From Rhizobium subbaraonis (GTDB lineage Bacteria; Pseudomonadota; Alphaproteobacteria; Rhizobiales; Rhizobiaceae): DNA of 64,000 nucleotides. A model generated the notes under the pieces. That model saw nothing but the letters and a program-made list of their open reading frames with translations. It was not told the DNA's origin and did not search any database. The stretch is from the NCBI RefSeq assembly GCF_900220975.1, contig NZ_OBQD01000002.1:124001-188000 (forward strand). Direction: 5' to 3'. This document shows, in pieces, positions 19,548 to 28,361 of this stretch (its first letter is position 1; the number at the start of each line of letters is the position of its first letter). The position numbers were made by a program, and so were the translations under genes.

Positions 19548-19797
19548 CGTCGTCATCCTTGACTGGTTAGGACATCGTCCTGAAAGCAGCGCCCACACGG
19601 ACACCACCTGCCGGGCTCTTCATATCCGGCGAGAGTCGATTATAAAGAATGTCTATAAGAATGATAGGGTTTAATTTTCTCTTTTTCGCCACATTGATGA
19701 ACGGAGGTTTTACGGTTTTTGCATGTGCGCGGCACATATGTTCCGTATGGCGGACGAAGGGGACGACGGCCCTTCGCCGACCGTCGACCCACCTCAT

Positions 19798-20985
19798 TCA
19801 TGATACCGTCTTGGAGATCCTGAATTTCCGCTTCTCCAGTTCAGGGAAATAGCTCTCCACGTCGAAATAGCCTTCGGGGGCGTAGACACCTGGCTTTTTC
19901 GGATGCTTCAGGATCAACTGGGCTGCAATAGAGCCGTTCATGGACGTACAGGCATCCACGTAGGGGCCGTACAACGGGTCGGGTGACACCACGACCTCGA
20001 CCCGCACCGTGCAGGGCTTGCCGCCCTTTCGGCCATAACCGATCGCGAAGTGGATTTCATGGCTTTCCTGCGCCGGAATCCGCTCCGCGTTCTTCTTGAT
20101 ATTGCGCTCGATCACCTTGTTCAGAACATCGAGCGGCTTGACGCTGACGCCGCCGATATCGACCGGCTCGTTGAAGTCGCCAAAGCCGGCCTTGACCAGC
20201 CCCACCCAGGCCTCGTGTTCGCGATGCGGCAGGTGCAATTTCCAGGAGAATTCCTTGATACCCTTCTCGCGGATGCCGTCGGCCAGCGGCACCGTCAGTT
20301 GCTCGGAATGCGGCGAGTGCATGAACTCGCAGCGTCCCCACGGCTCCGGCAGGTCGAGATATTCGCCGCCGCTCATCGGCGCGCATTCGACATGCTTGCC
20401 GTCATAGAACTGCGTACTCGGATGGGCGTATTCTGCAAGCACGGTCGAGACGCTGTAGGGCGGGACGAGCACCGGGTTCTCGTCGCCCGTCAGCTCCGCC
20501 GCCCAGTAGAGGTTGATCTTGTCGATCTCGTCGAGTTCGTCGGCGACCGCGCGGCAGATGACGTTGGACATGCCCGGATCGGCGCCGACGCCGATCACGG
20601 CTGTCACGCCAGCCGCCTTGAACCGCTCGTGTTCGGCGATCTGCTTGACCGTATAGGTGCCAAGGCCGCCAAGATCGACATATGAGACTCTTGCGGCCAG
20701 CGCAGCCTCGAAGATCGTCATCTGGAAGCCGAGGAGCGTGGGCACGCAGTTGATACAGATGTCGGCACCGGAAATCGCAGCCGAAAGGGCGTCCGGGTCG
20801 GTCACATCAAGGGCAACAAGCTCGATCCGTGGATCGCCCAGCTCCGTCGCCAACGCCTCCATCTTGTCGCGCGAGGCATCGCAGAGGCGAACCGTTTCGA
20901 TATCGACGATGGCGCGATCCGAAAGAAGGTCGCGAACAATGCCGGCGCCCATGAAACCCGCGCCGCCGAGAATGGTGATGATCAT
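19798..20985 (-). CDS. Saccharopine dehydrogenase-like NAD(P)-dependent oxidoreductase
   Basis: The 395-residue protein starts with a Rossmann nucleotide-binding motif (LGGAGFMGAG) and an acidic residue at the end of the second strand. The C-terminal half is the saccharopine dehydrogenase (LYS9-like) domain. Such enzymes make or split a C-N bond between an amino acid or amine and an oxo acid. It is the last gene of the minus-strand operon that starts with the PotD-like gene, so it may act on the imported amine or its aldehyde. A carboxyspermidine or opine-type substrate is possible but unproven. Confidence 0.8.
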   Translation of the reverse strand: MIITILGGAGFMGAGIVRDLLSDRAIVDIETVRLCDASRDKMEALATELGDPRIELVALDVTDPDALSAAISGADICINCVPTLLGFQMTIFEAALAARVSYVDLGGLGTYTVKQIAEHERFKAAGVTAVIGVGADPGMSNVICRAVADELDEIDKINLYWAAELTGDENPVLVPPYSVSTVLAEYAHPSTQFYDGKHVECAPMSGGEYLDLPEPWGRCEFMHSPHSEQLTVPLADGIREKGIKEFSWKLHLPHREHEAWVGLVKAGFGDFNEPVDIGGVSVKPLDVLNKVIERNIKKNAERIPAQESHEIHFAIGYGRKGGKPCTVRVEVVVSPDPLYGPYVDACTSMNGSIAAQLILKHPKKPGVYAPEGYFDVESYFPELEKRKFRISKTVS

Positions 20986-21036
20986 GATGGGTGTTCCTGT
21001 CGTTTAGAGTTTTTGAGCACGCGGGCGATCTGCGCA

Positions 21037-21146
21037 CCCTCCCCCGCTCGCGAGGGGAGGATTGGGGTGGGCGGCGAATATCTGAGACCGAAATGCCCCC
21101 TCTTCCGGCTCTGTGGGCCGCCGTCTCGCCGCTGGGGAGAGGAGGG
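21037..21146. repeat. Palindromic intergenic element (rhizobial type)
   Basis: The gap between the saccharopine-dehydrogenase-like gene and the ALDH gene holds two GC-rich stem-forming blocks: CCCTCCCCCG with GAGGGGAGG near 21037-21060, and CGCCGCTGGGGAGAGG near 21123-21142. Their layout resembles the mosaic palindromic elements common between rhizobial genes. Confidence 0.5.
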
Positions 21147-21169
21147 AGCGGGCCGACGCCCACACGTCG

Positions 21170-22675
21170 TCACACATGCTTGCGCCCCTCCGCCTCGTAG
21201 AACCAGTCGTCCGGGTAGGGATACCACCAGTCCTGGACGACCGGCTTGTGGTCGATGATGACCATCTTGGAGCGGCGGAAAGCGTCGAGGCCGAGTTTTG
21301 AGAGTTCGCGGCCCAGGCCGGATTTCTTCCAGCCGCCGAAGGGAAGCGCATCGTTGTCGATCAGCGGATTGTTGACCCAGACCATGCCGGCCTCCAGCCG
21401 GTCGGCCGCTTCCATCGCCTCTTCCAGCGACGTCGTGAAGATCGAGGCGCCGAGCCCGAATTCGCTGTCGTTCGCCCGCTCGATGGCCTCGTCGAAATTG
21501 CGGACCTTCATGATCGCGGCGACAGGACCGAAGCACTCCTCCTGCATGATCGCCATCTCAGGCGTGCAGCCGGTGAGGATCGTCGGCTCGTAGAACCAGC
21601 CGACCGGTTCGCTTTCCGGGATCTTTCCGCCGATCACGACCGTCGCGCCCTTGATCTTCGCGTCCTCGACGAGACGGATCACCTTGTCGCGCGCGGCCTC
21701 CGAGACGAGCGGGCCGATCTCAGCCTTCGACAACCCGTTGCCGATGCGAAGCCGTCTGGCCTCGGCTGCGAACTTCTCCACGAACGCGTCGTGGACGCTA
21801 TCGACCACGAAGAAGCGCTCGGCCGATGTGCAGACCTGGCCGGACATGTGGAAGGCGGCGGTCACGGCGCCGGCGGCAGCCACGTCCAGCGGTGCATGCC
21901 GGCTGATGATCATCGGGTCGGAGCCGCCGGCCTCGATCACAGCAGGCTTCATCTGCCCGGCAGCCGCCATCGCAACCGCCCTGCCCGCCGCGACCGAGCC
22001 GGTGAAGGCGACCGCATGGGTCTTCGGCGAAGCTATCAGCGCCTCGCCGAGCTCGACGCCGCCGGGCAGGCAGGCGACCAGGCCGGCCGGCAGTGCCTCG
22101 AAGACAGCCATGAACTCCAGCGTCGACAGGGTCGTCGCCGGCGCCGGCTTGATGATGCAGCCGTTGCCGGAAGCAAGCGAAGCGGCAACCGTCCAGCACA
22201 TCAGCAGAATCGGAAAGTTGAACGGCATGATATGGACACTCAGGCCCAGCGGCTCGTATCGCGCGTGCTGGAACGAGCCGGCCTGCGTCGTCCCGGCCAC
22301 CTTGCCGGCCTCGTCGCGCGCCATCTCGGCGAAGTACCGGAAGGCGCCGGCGCAGTTGGCCACCTCTCCGATCGCCTCCGGATAGGGCTTGCCCATCTCC
22401 CGCGACATCAGCTCGGCGCAGCGGCGCATGTCGGTCGCCTCGATCCGATTGGCGATCCGATGCAGAAGCGTCGCCCGCGACTTGGCGTCCAGTCGCTTCC
22501 ACCGACGCTGGGCGGCCGCAGCAGTGTCCAGCACCGCCTCCATTTCGTCGATCGTCGTGATCGCGAACCGGCCGACTTCCGTCAGCCGCGCCGGATCGAT
22601 CACCCGATGGTGCGGTCCCCGGGCGGGCACGTAGTCGGGATGGCGGTAGAAGACGGGTTCGGCGGGGTTGAACAT
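21170..22675 (-). CDS. Aldehyde dehydrogenase
   Basis: The 501-residue ALDH has MPFNFP, the glutamate in VIEAGGSDP, the nucleophile Cys282 in SGQVCTSAER, and EECFGPV. ATG 22675 has GAGAGGAA upstream; the frame continues far upstream without a plausible start. The C-terminal tail is longer than usual and rich in Trp/Tyr/Asp. The gene sits in the PotD-to-saccharopine-dehydrogenase operon, so it probably oxidises an aminoaldehyde formed from the imported amine. Confidence 0.88.
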   Translation of the reverse strand: MFNPAEPVFYRHPDYVPARGPHHRVIDPARLTEVGRFAITTIDEMEAVLDTAAAAQRRWKRLDAKSRATLLHRIANRIEATDMRRCAELMSREMGKPYPEAIGEVANCAGAFRYFAEMARDEAGKVAGTTQAGSFQHARYEPLGLSVHIMPFNFPILLMCWTVAASLASGNGCIIKPAPATTLSTLEFMAVFEALPAGLVACLPGGVELGEALIASPKTHAVAFTGSVAAGRAVAMAAAGQMKPAVIEAGGSDPMIISRHAPLDVAAAGAVTAAFHMSGQVCTSAERFFVVDSVHDAFVEKFAAEARRLRIGNGLSKAEIGPLVSEAARDKVIRLVEDAKIKGATVVIGGKIPESEPVGWFYEPTILTGCTPEMAIMQEECFGPVAAIMKVRNFDEAIERANDSEFGLGASIFTTSLEEAMEAADRLEAGMVWVNNPLIDNDALPFGGWKKSGLGRELSKLGLDAFRRSKMVIIDHKPVVQDWWYPYPDDWFYEAEGRKHV

Positions 22676-22739
22676 GGTCGTTCCTCTCTCATTCGGGATG
22701 GGTTGGCCCATCTTCGGCTTGTTGTTTCGGGACTGCGTG

Positions 22740-22862
22740 CCTTTGCTTTGCCTCTCACCCTGGCCCTCTTCCGCAGGCGGGGAGAAGGATTGGCGACGTT
22801 GCGACAAGCGTCCTCCCCGGCTGCGGGGAGAAGGCGCCGGCAGGCGGATGAGGGGCACCCGG
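22740..22862. repeat. RIME-like palindromic element
   Basis: This 245-base gap between the ALDH gene and the first cupin contains CTCCCC-GGCTGC-GGGGAG (22813-22830), a second CGGGGAGAAGG block at 22782-22792, and the CCGGCAGGCGGATGAGGGGC end (22838-22857). These are hallmarks of rhizobial intergenic mosaic elements. It does not appear to interrupt a gene. Confidence 0.65.
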
Positions 22863-22920
22863 ATGGTCACACCGGCAAGGCAAGCCTCGATCAGCCATTC
22901 CCAGCCCCTCGCGCCCTCTT

Positions 22921-23268
22921 TCACCGGATCATGTAGACCTTCTTGATCGTCTCGTGCACGGTGCACTCCCCCTTCCAGTCCTGCGGGAAGAAGGCGGCGG
23001 TGTCGGGCGTAATCTCGATCACTTCGCCGCTCTCGTGCACATAGGTGCAGCGGCCTTCGAGAAAGTGGCAGAACTCGTCGCGGGTGACATGGCAGAACCA
23101 TTTTCCGGGCGTGCACACCCAGAGACCGCACTCGGATTCCCCGCTCGGCCCCTTGTGGATGACCTTGCCCGACGTCCGGCTCTCTCCCTCGATCATGGTC
23201 GGGATAATGCCCCAGTCGACGAGATCCGTCTGCTCGAGTGGTTTCTTCATGAATGGGGTGATCGGCAT
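22921..23268 (-). CDS. Cupin (DUF861-like), first of three tandem copies
   Basis: The 115-residue single cupin has GLWVCTPGKW, DEFCHFLEG (metal-binding Glu/His region), VHESGEVIEI and AAFFPQDWKGECTVHE. DUF861 cupins resemble ureidoglycine aminohydrolase and EutQ and bind a small ligand or metal. ATG 23268 is preceded by AGAGGAAG. It is paralogous to the next two genes. The set lies between the glycosyltransferase and ALDH genes on one strand. Confidence 0.8.
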   Translation of the reverse strand: MPITPFMKKPLEQTDLVDWGIIPTMIEGESRTSGKVIHKGPSGESECGLWVCTPGKWFCHVTRDEFCHFLEGRCTYVHESGEVIEITPDTAAFFPQDWKGECTVHETIKKVYMIR

Positions 23269-23300
23269 GATCGTGCTTCCTCTTTGTCTTTCGGTATCGT

Positions 23301-23648
23301 TCAGTCGCCGCGGCTCATGAAGGCCTTGGTCAGGGTTTCGGTGATGATGGAGCTGCCGGTCCACCCGGCCGGGAAGAAGACCGCGGCACCCGCAGACACC
23401 GGTATCTCCTCACCGTTTTCGTGGACATAGACGCCCTTCCCGCCGAGGAAATAGCAAAACTCGTCGCTGGGAATCGTGATCGCCCGCGTTCCCGGCGTGC
23501 AGGACCAGACCCCGCATTCGCTGGAGCCGTCCGCGTTCACGGACAGCACCTTGCCGCTCATATGCGGGTTGCCTTCGGTGGCGGTGGCGCTTGCACCCCA
23601 GTCGTCGAGTGCGACGGCTGCGGTCTCCGGCCAGTAGGGCGTGGTCAT
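23301..23648 (-). CDS. Cupin (DUF861-like), second of three tandem copies
   Basis: The 115-residue cupin shares the pattern of its neighbours: ECGVWSCTPGTR, DEFCYFLGGK, VHENGEEIPV, AAVFFPAGWTGSS. The usual His after DEFC is replaced by Tyr (DEFCY instead of DEFCH), which suggests changed metal binding relative to the other two copies. It starts with ATG and is separated by about 30 bases from the first copy and 9 bases from the third. Confidence 0.8.
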   Translation of the reverse strand: MTTPYWPETAAVALDDWGASATATEGNPHMSGKVLSVNADGSSECGVWSCTPGTRAITIPSDEFCYFLGGKGVYVHENGEEIPVSAGAAVFFPAGWTGSSIITETLTKAFMSRGD

Positions 23649-23657
23649 GGCTTCACC

Positions 23658-24020
23658 TCACACGAGCATGTAGACATTGCGCATCGTCTCGATGACGGTG
23701 CATTCGCCAGTCCAGCCGCCGGGAAACATCACGACGGTGCCCGGTTCCACCTCGATCACCTCGCCGTCGTCGGATCGGTAGATCGCCCGCCCGGCCACGA
23801 AGTGGCAGAGTTCTTCGCGCGGAATGGAAAGCCGCCAGCGGCCGGGCGTGCAGACCCAGATACCCGTTTCCGGCTGGTTGTCCGGGCCCTTGAACAGCAG
23901 CCGCCCGGACGATTTCGAAACGCCTTCGATCGCGTCCGATTGCACGCCCCAGTCGACGAGGTCGTCATAGGTGGTGGCACCGTGGATGTGCGGTGCGGAG
24001 GAATTGAGCGTTTCAGCCAT
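23658..24020 (-). CDS. Cupin (DUF861-like), third of three tandem copies
   Basis: The 120-residue cupin has TGIWVCTPGRW, EELCHFVAG, the acidic SDDGEVIEV strand and VVMFPGGWTGECTVIE. Its start overlaps the end of the upstream glycosyltransferase gene by eight bases, which indicates translational coupling. All three cupins open with a VDWG or DDWG segment, so they derive from local duplication. Confidence 0.8.
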   Translation of the reverse strand: MAETLNSSAPHIHGATTYDDLVDWGVQSDAIEGVSKSSGRLLFKGPDNQPETGIWVCTPGRWRLSIPREELCHFVAGRAIYRSDDGEVIEVEPGTVVMFPGGWTGECTVIETMRNVYMLV

Positions 24021-25305
24021 TGTACGCCCCTGTCCTGACCAGTTCGTCGAGGATCCCCGCTGCCTTCTTCGGCCCGCTGCGCGCCTGCATGTGGGCGCTG
24101 GTGGCGGCGAGCTTCGTCTTCATCGCAGGGTTATTGATGCAGGCGTCGAGCTTGGCGGCAAGATCGGCATCGGTCCAGTCGTAGCGCGGCATCTTGAAGC
24201 CATGGCCGGTCTCGTCGACGCGGGTGGCGTTGTCGTGACCGTCCCAGACATAGGGCATGATGATCGCCGGCTTGCCGAAATAGAGGCACTCGGTGAACGA
24301 GTTGTTGCCGCCGTGATGGATGACGGCGTCGACCTGCGGAATGACGGAAGGCTGGGGGAACCAGCTGTCGACGATCACATTCCCCGGCAGGTCCTCGTAC
24401 TGGTCCTTGTAGTCGCCGACATTGACGAGCGCGCGGTAGGGGAGCTTGCCGATCGTCGAAATCAGGCGCTTCAGCAGGTCGGTGTCACCCGCACCAAGCG
24501 AGCCGAAGGAGATGTAGATCAGGGGCTTGTCGTTCTTCTCCGCGAAGGGCGGCACCTCGTAGGGCTTCTCCTTGCGCACGCAGCCTTCGAGATACTGGAA
24601 CTGCCTGCCGTCAAGCGGATGCTCGCGCTCGAACTTCACCGACTCGGGGTAGAGCAGCAGGTTCATGTAGGGCGAGGCCTCGAAGAACTGGCCGATCGGA
24701 TAGGGCTTCTCGCCATTCTCCGCAAGGAACGCATTGAAGTCGTCATGGATCGGCTTGATCACACTGTTGAAATGGTCGCGATAGGCCTTGTGGCCGGCGT
24801 AGTCCTTTTCGCCGCAGCCGGAGAGATGCGGCGGGATCTTCGGATCCTCGATCTCGTTTTCAGAACACGAGATAATTCGAACCCAGGGCTTGCCGAATTG
24901 CTTGATGGCCGGAAAGAGAATGACGTTGTCGACGCAGATCAGGTCCGGCTTGATCTTCGCCAGCACGCCCGGCAGGTCCTTCTGCGCCCACTTGGCGCTG
25001 TCGACGATCGCGGTCCAGCAGTCTTTCACATAGTTGTCGACCTGATCGATCGGGGATTTGCGGAAATTCGGGATGTGACCGTTGATGAAGTCCTCCCAGA
25101 ACTTCGCCATCTGCTCCGGCGGCATCGGCTCCGACAGGTTCACCGGATGGGCTTCGAAGCCGTAGCCTTCATAGACCGAGACGAAGCCGGGATCGGACAG
25201 GAACACCGCCTTGTGGCCGAGTGCTTCGACCGCCTGGGCAATGCCGACCGAATTCAGCGCCGGCCCGAAGGCGGCTTCCGGAAAGAATGCGATGGTCTTG
25301 GACAT
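24013..25305 (-). CDS. GT1-type glycosyltransferase (MGT-like), copy 1
   Basis: The 430-residue GT-B protein has an N-terminal acceptor domain (FFPEAAFGPALN), a YISFGSLG hinge, and a C-terminal nucleotide-sugar domain. In place of the usual HGGxGT it has IHHGGNNSFTE, followed by MPYVWDGHDNATR. Relatives transfer sugars from UDP- or TDP-sugars to small hydrophobic acceptors. It lies directly after the transporter ATPase gene and overlaps the cupin gene, so it belongs to the transport operon. It is closely similar to the protein at 30579-31874. Confidence 0.85.
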   Translation of the reverse strand: MSKTIAFFPEAAFGPALNSVGIAQAVEALGHKAVFLSDPGFVSVYEGYGFEAHPVNLSEPMPPEQMAKFWEDFINGHIPNFRKSPIDQVDNYVKDCWTAIVDSAKWAQKDLPGVLAKIKPDLICVDNVILFPAIKQFGKPWVRIISCSENEIEDPKIPPHLSGCGEKDYAGHKAYRDHFNSVIKPIHDDFNAFLAENGEKPYPIGQFFEASPYMNLLLYPESVKFEREHPLDGRQFQYLEGCVRKEKPYEVPPFAEKNDKPLIYISFGSLGAGDTDLLKRLISTIGKLPYRALVNVGDYKDQYEDLPGNVIVDSWFPQPSVIPQVDAVIHHGGNNSFTECLYFGKPAIIMPYVWDGHDNATRVDETGHGFKMPRYDWTDADLAAKLDACINNPAMKTKLAATSAHMQARSGPKKAAGILDELVRTGAYNG

Positions 25306-25358
25306 GTGTTCCCTCTTTTATGTGGTCCGTGAATTCCGTGGTTCCTGGAGATCGCCCT

Positions 25359-26426
25359 TCATCCGCCAGCGCCAACGGCGCCTCCCGCGAACAACCGGCA
25401 GCGGGCCGGGTCGATCTTGAGGCTCAAAGCGTCGCCGACCCGGTAGGCGGCGCCGCTGGCCGGGACTCGAACCTGCATCGGCACGGGTGTGGCGGGCGTC
25501 TTTACATGCAGCACACGATCCAGGCCGTGATAGGCAATGTCTGCGATCGTGCCGGCCAGCCGTTCGCCCGGCGCGCCCACGGCGATATTCTCCGGCCTGG
25601 TCGCGAGCGTCGCAGGACCCGGCCGGGCATTGACCAGCGCCAGCCGCAGGCCTTCGGCCTCAAACACGCCGTCCTCCGCTACCTGGCCGTCGATGAAGTT
25701 CATCACGCCGATGAAGTTTGCGACGAACCGATCGGCCGGCGCCTCGTAGATTTCCTCAGGCGACCCGCATTGCAAAAGCCTCCCGTCCTTGAGGATGGCC
25801 ATGCGGTCCGCCATCACCAGCGCCTCTTCCTGATCGTGCGTGACGATGATGAAGGTGATGCCCACCTCGTTCTGCATGCGCTTCAGCTCGAGCTGCATCT
25901 TCTCGCGCAGCTTCTTGTCGAGCGCGCCGAGCGGCTCGTCGAGCAGGAGCACCTTCGGCCGCTTGACGAGCGCACGCGCGAGCGCCACGCGCTGCTTCTG
26001 ACCGCCGGAAAGCTGCTCAGGCTTGCGGTCGGCGAACTGGGTCAGGTCGGTGGTGGCCATCGTCTCGTCGACGCGGCGGCGGATCTCGGCCTTGTCCAGC
26101 CTTTCCATTTCCAGCCCGTAGGAAAGGTTCTGCCGCACCGTCATGTGCGGGAAAAGAGCGTAGGACTGGAACATCAGGTTCAGCGGACGCTTCTCCGGCG
26201 GCAGCGGCGAGATGTCCCGCCCGTCGAGCAGGATGCGCCCTGCGTTCGGCGTCTCGAAACCCGCCAGCATGCGCAGAAGCGTGGTCTTTCCGCAGCCCGA
26301 AGGTCCGAGCAGCGCGAAGAACTCGTTCTCGCGCACGTCGATGGAGACTCCGTCGACGGCGACGACCGGCCCGAATTTCTTCGCCACGCTTTCGATCCGA
26401 AGAATGGGAGACGTTTCTGCGTTCAT
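25359..26426 (-). CDS. ABC transporter ATPase (PotA-like)
   Basis: The 355-residue protein has Walker A (GPSGCGKTT), the Q-loop, the signature LSGGQKQRVALAR and Walker B (VLLLDEPLGALD). A C-terminal TOBE domain (about residues 270-350) is typical of polyamine/iron/molybdate importers. ATG 26426 overlaps the stop of the permease gene (ATGA); the in-frame ATG at 26450 lacks a ribosome-binding site. With the two permeases and the PotD-like protein it forms a complete importer. Confidence 0.9.
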   Translation of the reverse strand: MNAETSPILRIESVAKKFGPVVAVDGVSIDVRENEFFALLGPSGCGKTTLLRMLAGFETPNAGRILLDGRDISPLPPEKRPLNLMFQSYALFPHMTVRQNLSYGLEMERLDKAEIRRRVDETMATTDLTQFADRKPEQLSGGQKQRVALARALVKRPKVLLLDEPLGALDKKLREKMQLELKRMQNEVGITFIIVTHDQEEALVMADRMAILKDGRLLQCGSPEEIYEAPADRFVANFIGVMNFIDGQVAEDGVFEAEGLRLALVNARPGPATLATRPENIAVGAPGERLAGTIADIAYHGLDRVLHVKTPATPVPMQVRVPASGAAYRVGDALSLKIDPARCRLFAGGAVGAGG

Positions 26427-27271
26427 CGGACCTGTTCTTTGTTCAGCCATTGCGAAATCAGGAGGGCTGTTGCGCTGACGCCCATGACGATGGTGGCAAG
26501 CGCATTGACCTCGGGCGTGATGCCGAAGCGGATCATCGAGTAGATCTGCATGGGCAGGGTGATCGACGAGCGCCCCGCGCCGGCAGTGAAGAAGGCGATG
26601 ATGAATTCATCGACCGAAAGCGTGAAGGCGAGCAGGGCGCCGGCGACGATCGAGGGCAGCAGCACGGGAAAGGTGACCCGCCAGAACGTCGTCCAGCCCG
26701 AGGCGCCAAGATCGCGCGAGGCCTCGACGATCGAGAAGTCGAAGTGCTTCAGCCGGGCCCGCACCACCGAGCAGACGAAGGCGAGGTCGAAGACGACATG
26801 GCTGACGATGATCGTATGCAGTCCCATCGTCAGGCCCAGTCGTGAGAAGAAGGTCAGCAGCGCCACCGCAAGCACGATGTCCGGGATGACCATGGGCGCG
26901 AAGGCCAGCGCTTCCAGGCCGTTGCTCTTGCGGCGCCGGGTCTCCATGCCGAGCGCCAGCAGCGTGCCGAGGATCGTCGAGACAAGCGTGGCGAAGATGG
27001 CGACGACCAGCGTGTTCCAGGCGGCACGCAGGATGTCGGAATTGCCGAGAAGTGCCGAATACCATCGGGTGGAGAAGCCCGACCACGCGGTCGGAAGCCC
27101 GCTGTCGTTGAAGGACAGCATGACCAGAACCGCGATCGGGAGGTACAGAAATCCGAAGACGAGCAGCAACACGATGCGGCCCGGCAACGTGCGGCGGAAA
27201 GCGGCCGCACCCCCAGCACGCCCTGCGACCGGGGCGTCGGCGACGGTGACAGTCGCAGAATTGCCGGTCAT
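26423..27271 (-). CDS. ABC transporter permease (PotC-like)
   Basis: The 282-residue membrane protein has about six helices and the BPD-permease EAA loop (VEASRDLGASGWTTFWRVTFP). It pairs with the PotB-like protein to form the membrane channel. Start and stop codons overlap with both neighbours (ATGA junctions), so the three downstream transporter genes are tightly coupled. Confidence 0.9.
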   Translation of the reverse strand: MTGNSATVTVADAPVAGRAGGAAAFRRTLPGRIVLLLVFGFLYLPIAVLVMLSFNDSGLPTAWSGFSTRWYSALLGNSDILRAAWNTLVVAIFATLVSTILGTLLALGMETRRRKSNGLEALAFAPMVIPDIVLAVALLTFFSRLGLTMGLHTIIVSHVVFDLAFVCSVVRARLKHFDFSIVEASRDLGASGWTTFWRVTFPVLLPSIVAGALLAFTLSVDEFIIAFFTAGAGRSSITLPMQIYSMIRFGITPEVNALATIVMGVSATALLISQWLNKEQVR

Positions 27272-28131
27272 GCCTGCGCCTCCCTGCTTTCGCCGCTCGC
27301 GCGTGCGGTGGCGCGGGCCTGCACGAAAAGAAGCACGATCATCGTGACGATGAGGGCTGCACCGAGGGCTGCGCCGAAAGGCCAGTCGTTGGCGGTCAGG
27401 AACTGGTCGTAGACGAGATTGCCGACCATCTGGAACCGGCCACCGCCGAGAAGGGCGGGCGTCACGAAGTTTCCGATCGACAGCACGAAGACAAACACGC
27501 CGCCTGCGGCCACGCCCGGCAGGGAGAGCGGCAGGGTGACGCGAAGGAAGGTGCGCACCGGGCCGGCGCCGAGATCGCGCGAGGCTTCCATCAGTTCCGG
27601 GTTCAGCCGCGACAGCGTCGAGTAGATCGCAAGGATGACGAAGGGCAGGTAGTTGTAGACGAGGCCGGTGATGACGGCTGCCTCGGTGTACAGCAGCGAC
27701 AGCGGCTCGCCGGTATAGCCCATGCTACGCAACAGGTTGTTGATCAGTCCCTCCCGGTTCAGAAGCACGATCCAGGCATAAGTGCGGATCAGATAGTTGC
27801 TCCAGAACGGCAGCACGGCGAAGAACAGCAGGATCGGCTGGCGCGTCCGCGGCGCACGCGCGATTGCATAGGCTGCCGGATAGGCGATGAGGATCGCGAT
27901 CGCCGTGGTCGTCAGCGCGATGCGTGCCGAATTCAGGAAGATCCTGGCGTAGAGCGGATCGGCGACCCGGGCGAAATTCTCCAGCGTGAAGGTGTATTCG
28001 ATCCCGCCCCAGACGCCGCGCTGGAAGAAGGCATAGGACAGAACCAGCAGGCACGGCACCACCATGAAGGTGACGAGCCAGGCAACGCCGGGAGCGGCGA
28101 GCAGGTTCGGTCTGGCGGCATTGAATGACAC
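27268..28131 (-). CDS. ABC transporter permease (PotB-like)
   Basis: The 287-residue membrane protein has an N-terminal cytoplasmic segment, six predicted helices and the EAA loop MEASRDLGAGPVRTFLRVTLP. It belongs to the PotB/HisM permease family. A 230-base gap containing a palindromic element separates it from the binding-protein gene, which often allows higher expression of the latter. Confidence 0.9.
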   Translation of the reverse strand: MSFNAARPNLLAAPGVAWLVTFMVVPCLLVLSYAFFQRGVWGGIEYTFTLENFARVADPLYARIFLNSARIALTTTAIAILIAYPAAYAIARAPRTRQPILLFFAVLPFWSNYLIRTYAWIVLLNREGLINNLLRSMGYTGEPLSLLYTEAAVITGLVYNYLPFVILAIYSTLSRLNPELMEASRDLGAGPVRTFLRVTLPLSLPGVAAGGVFVFVLSIGNFVTPALLGGGRFQMVGNLVYDQFLTANDWPFGAALGAALIVTMIVLLFVQARATARASGESREAQA

Positions 28132-28224
28132 GGGAGGAATTCGCCTTGCTGATATCTGGAGACGACCGGCGCAGACGCGCCGGCTGACGGGTTGCGAAGA
28201 TTGCCCGAGCCGAAGACGGCGACG

Positions 28225-28345
28225 GCGCTCCCTCTCCCCGCTTACGGGAACAGGGGCACGGCAGGGGGGCTGTTCTCAGCAGAGGCCGCCACCCCCATGA
28301 GACCCCTCCTCCGCCTGCCGGCAACATCTTCCCGGACAAGGAAGG
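28225..28345. repeat. Degenerate RIME-like palindromic element between potD-like and potB-like genes
   Basis: The 230-base gap contains CTCTCCCCGC (28232-28241) and the conserved element end CTCCGCCTGCCGGCAACATC (28308-28327). The latter matches, in reverse complement, the end of the element near 22.8 kb. It is more degenerate than that copy. Confidence 0.55.
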
Positions 28346-28361
28346 AAGGGCGTTGATCCCG

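Noticed and set aside
22740-22862. Palindromic repeats as part of a CRISPR array
   Set aside because: Repeats are not regularly spaced, spacers are absent and no cas gene is present.
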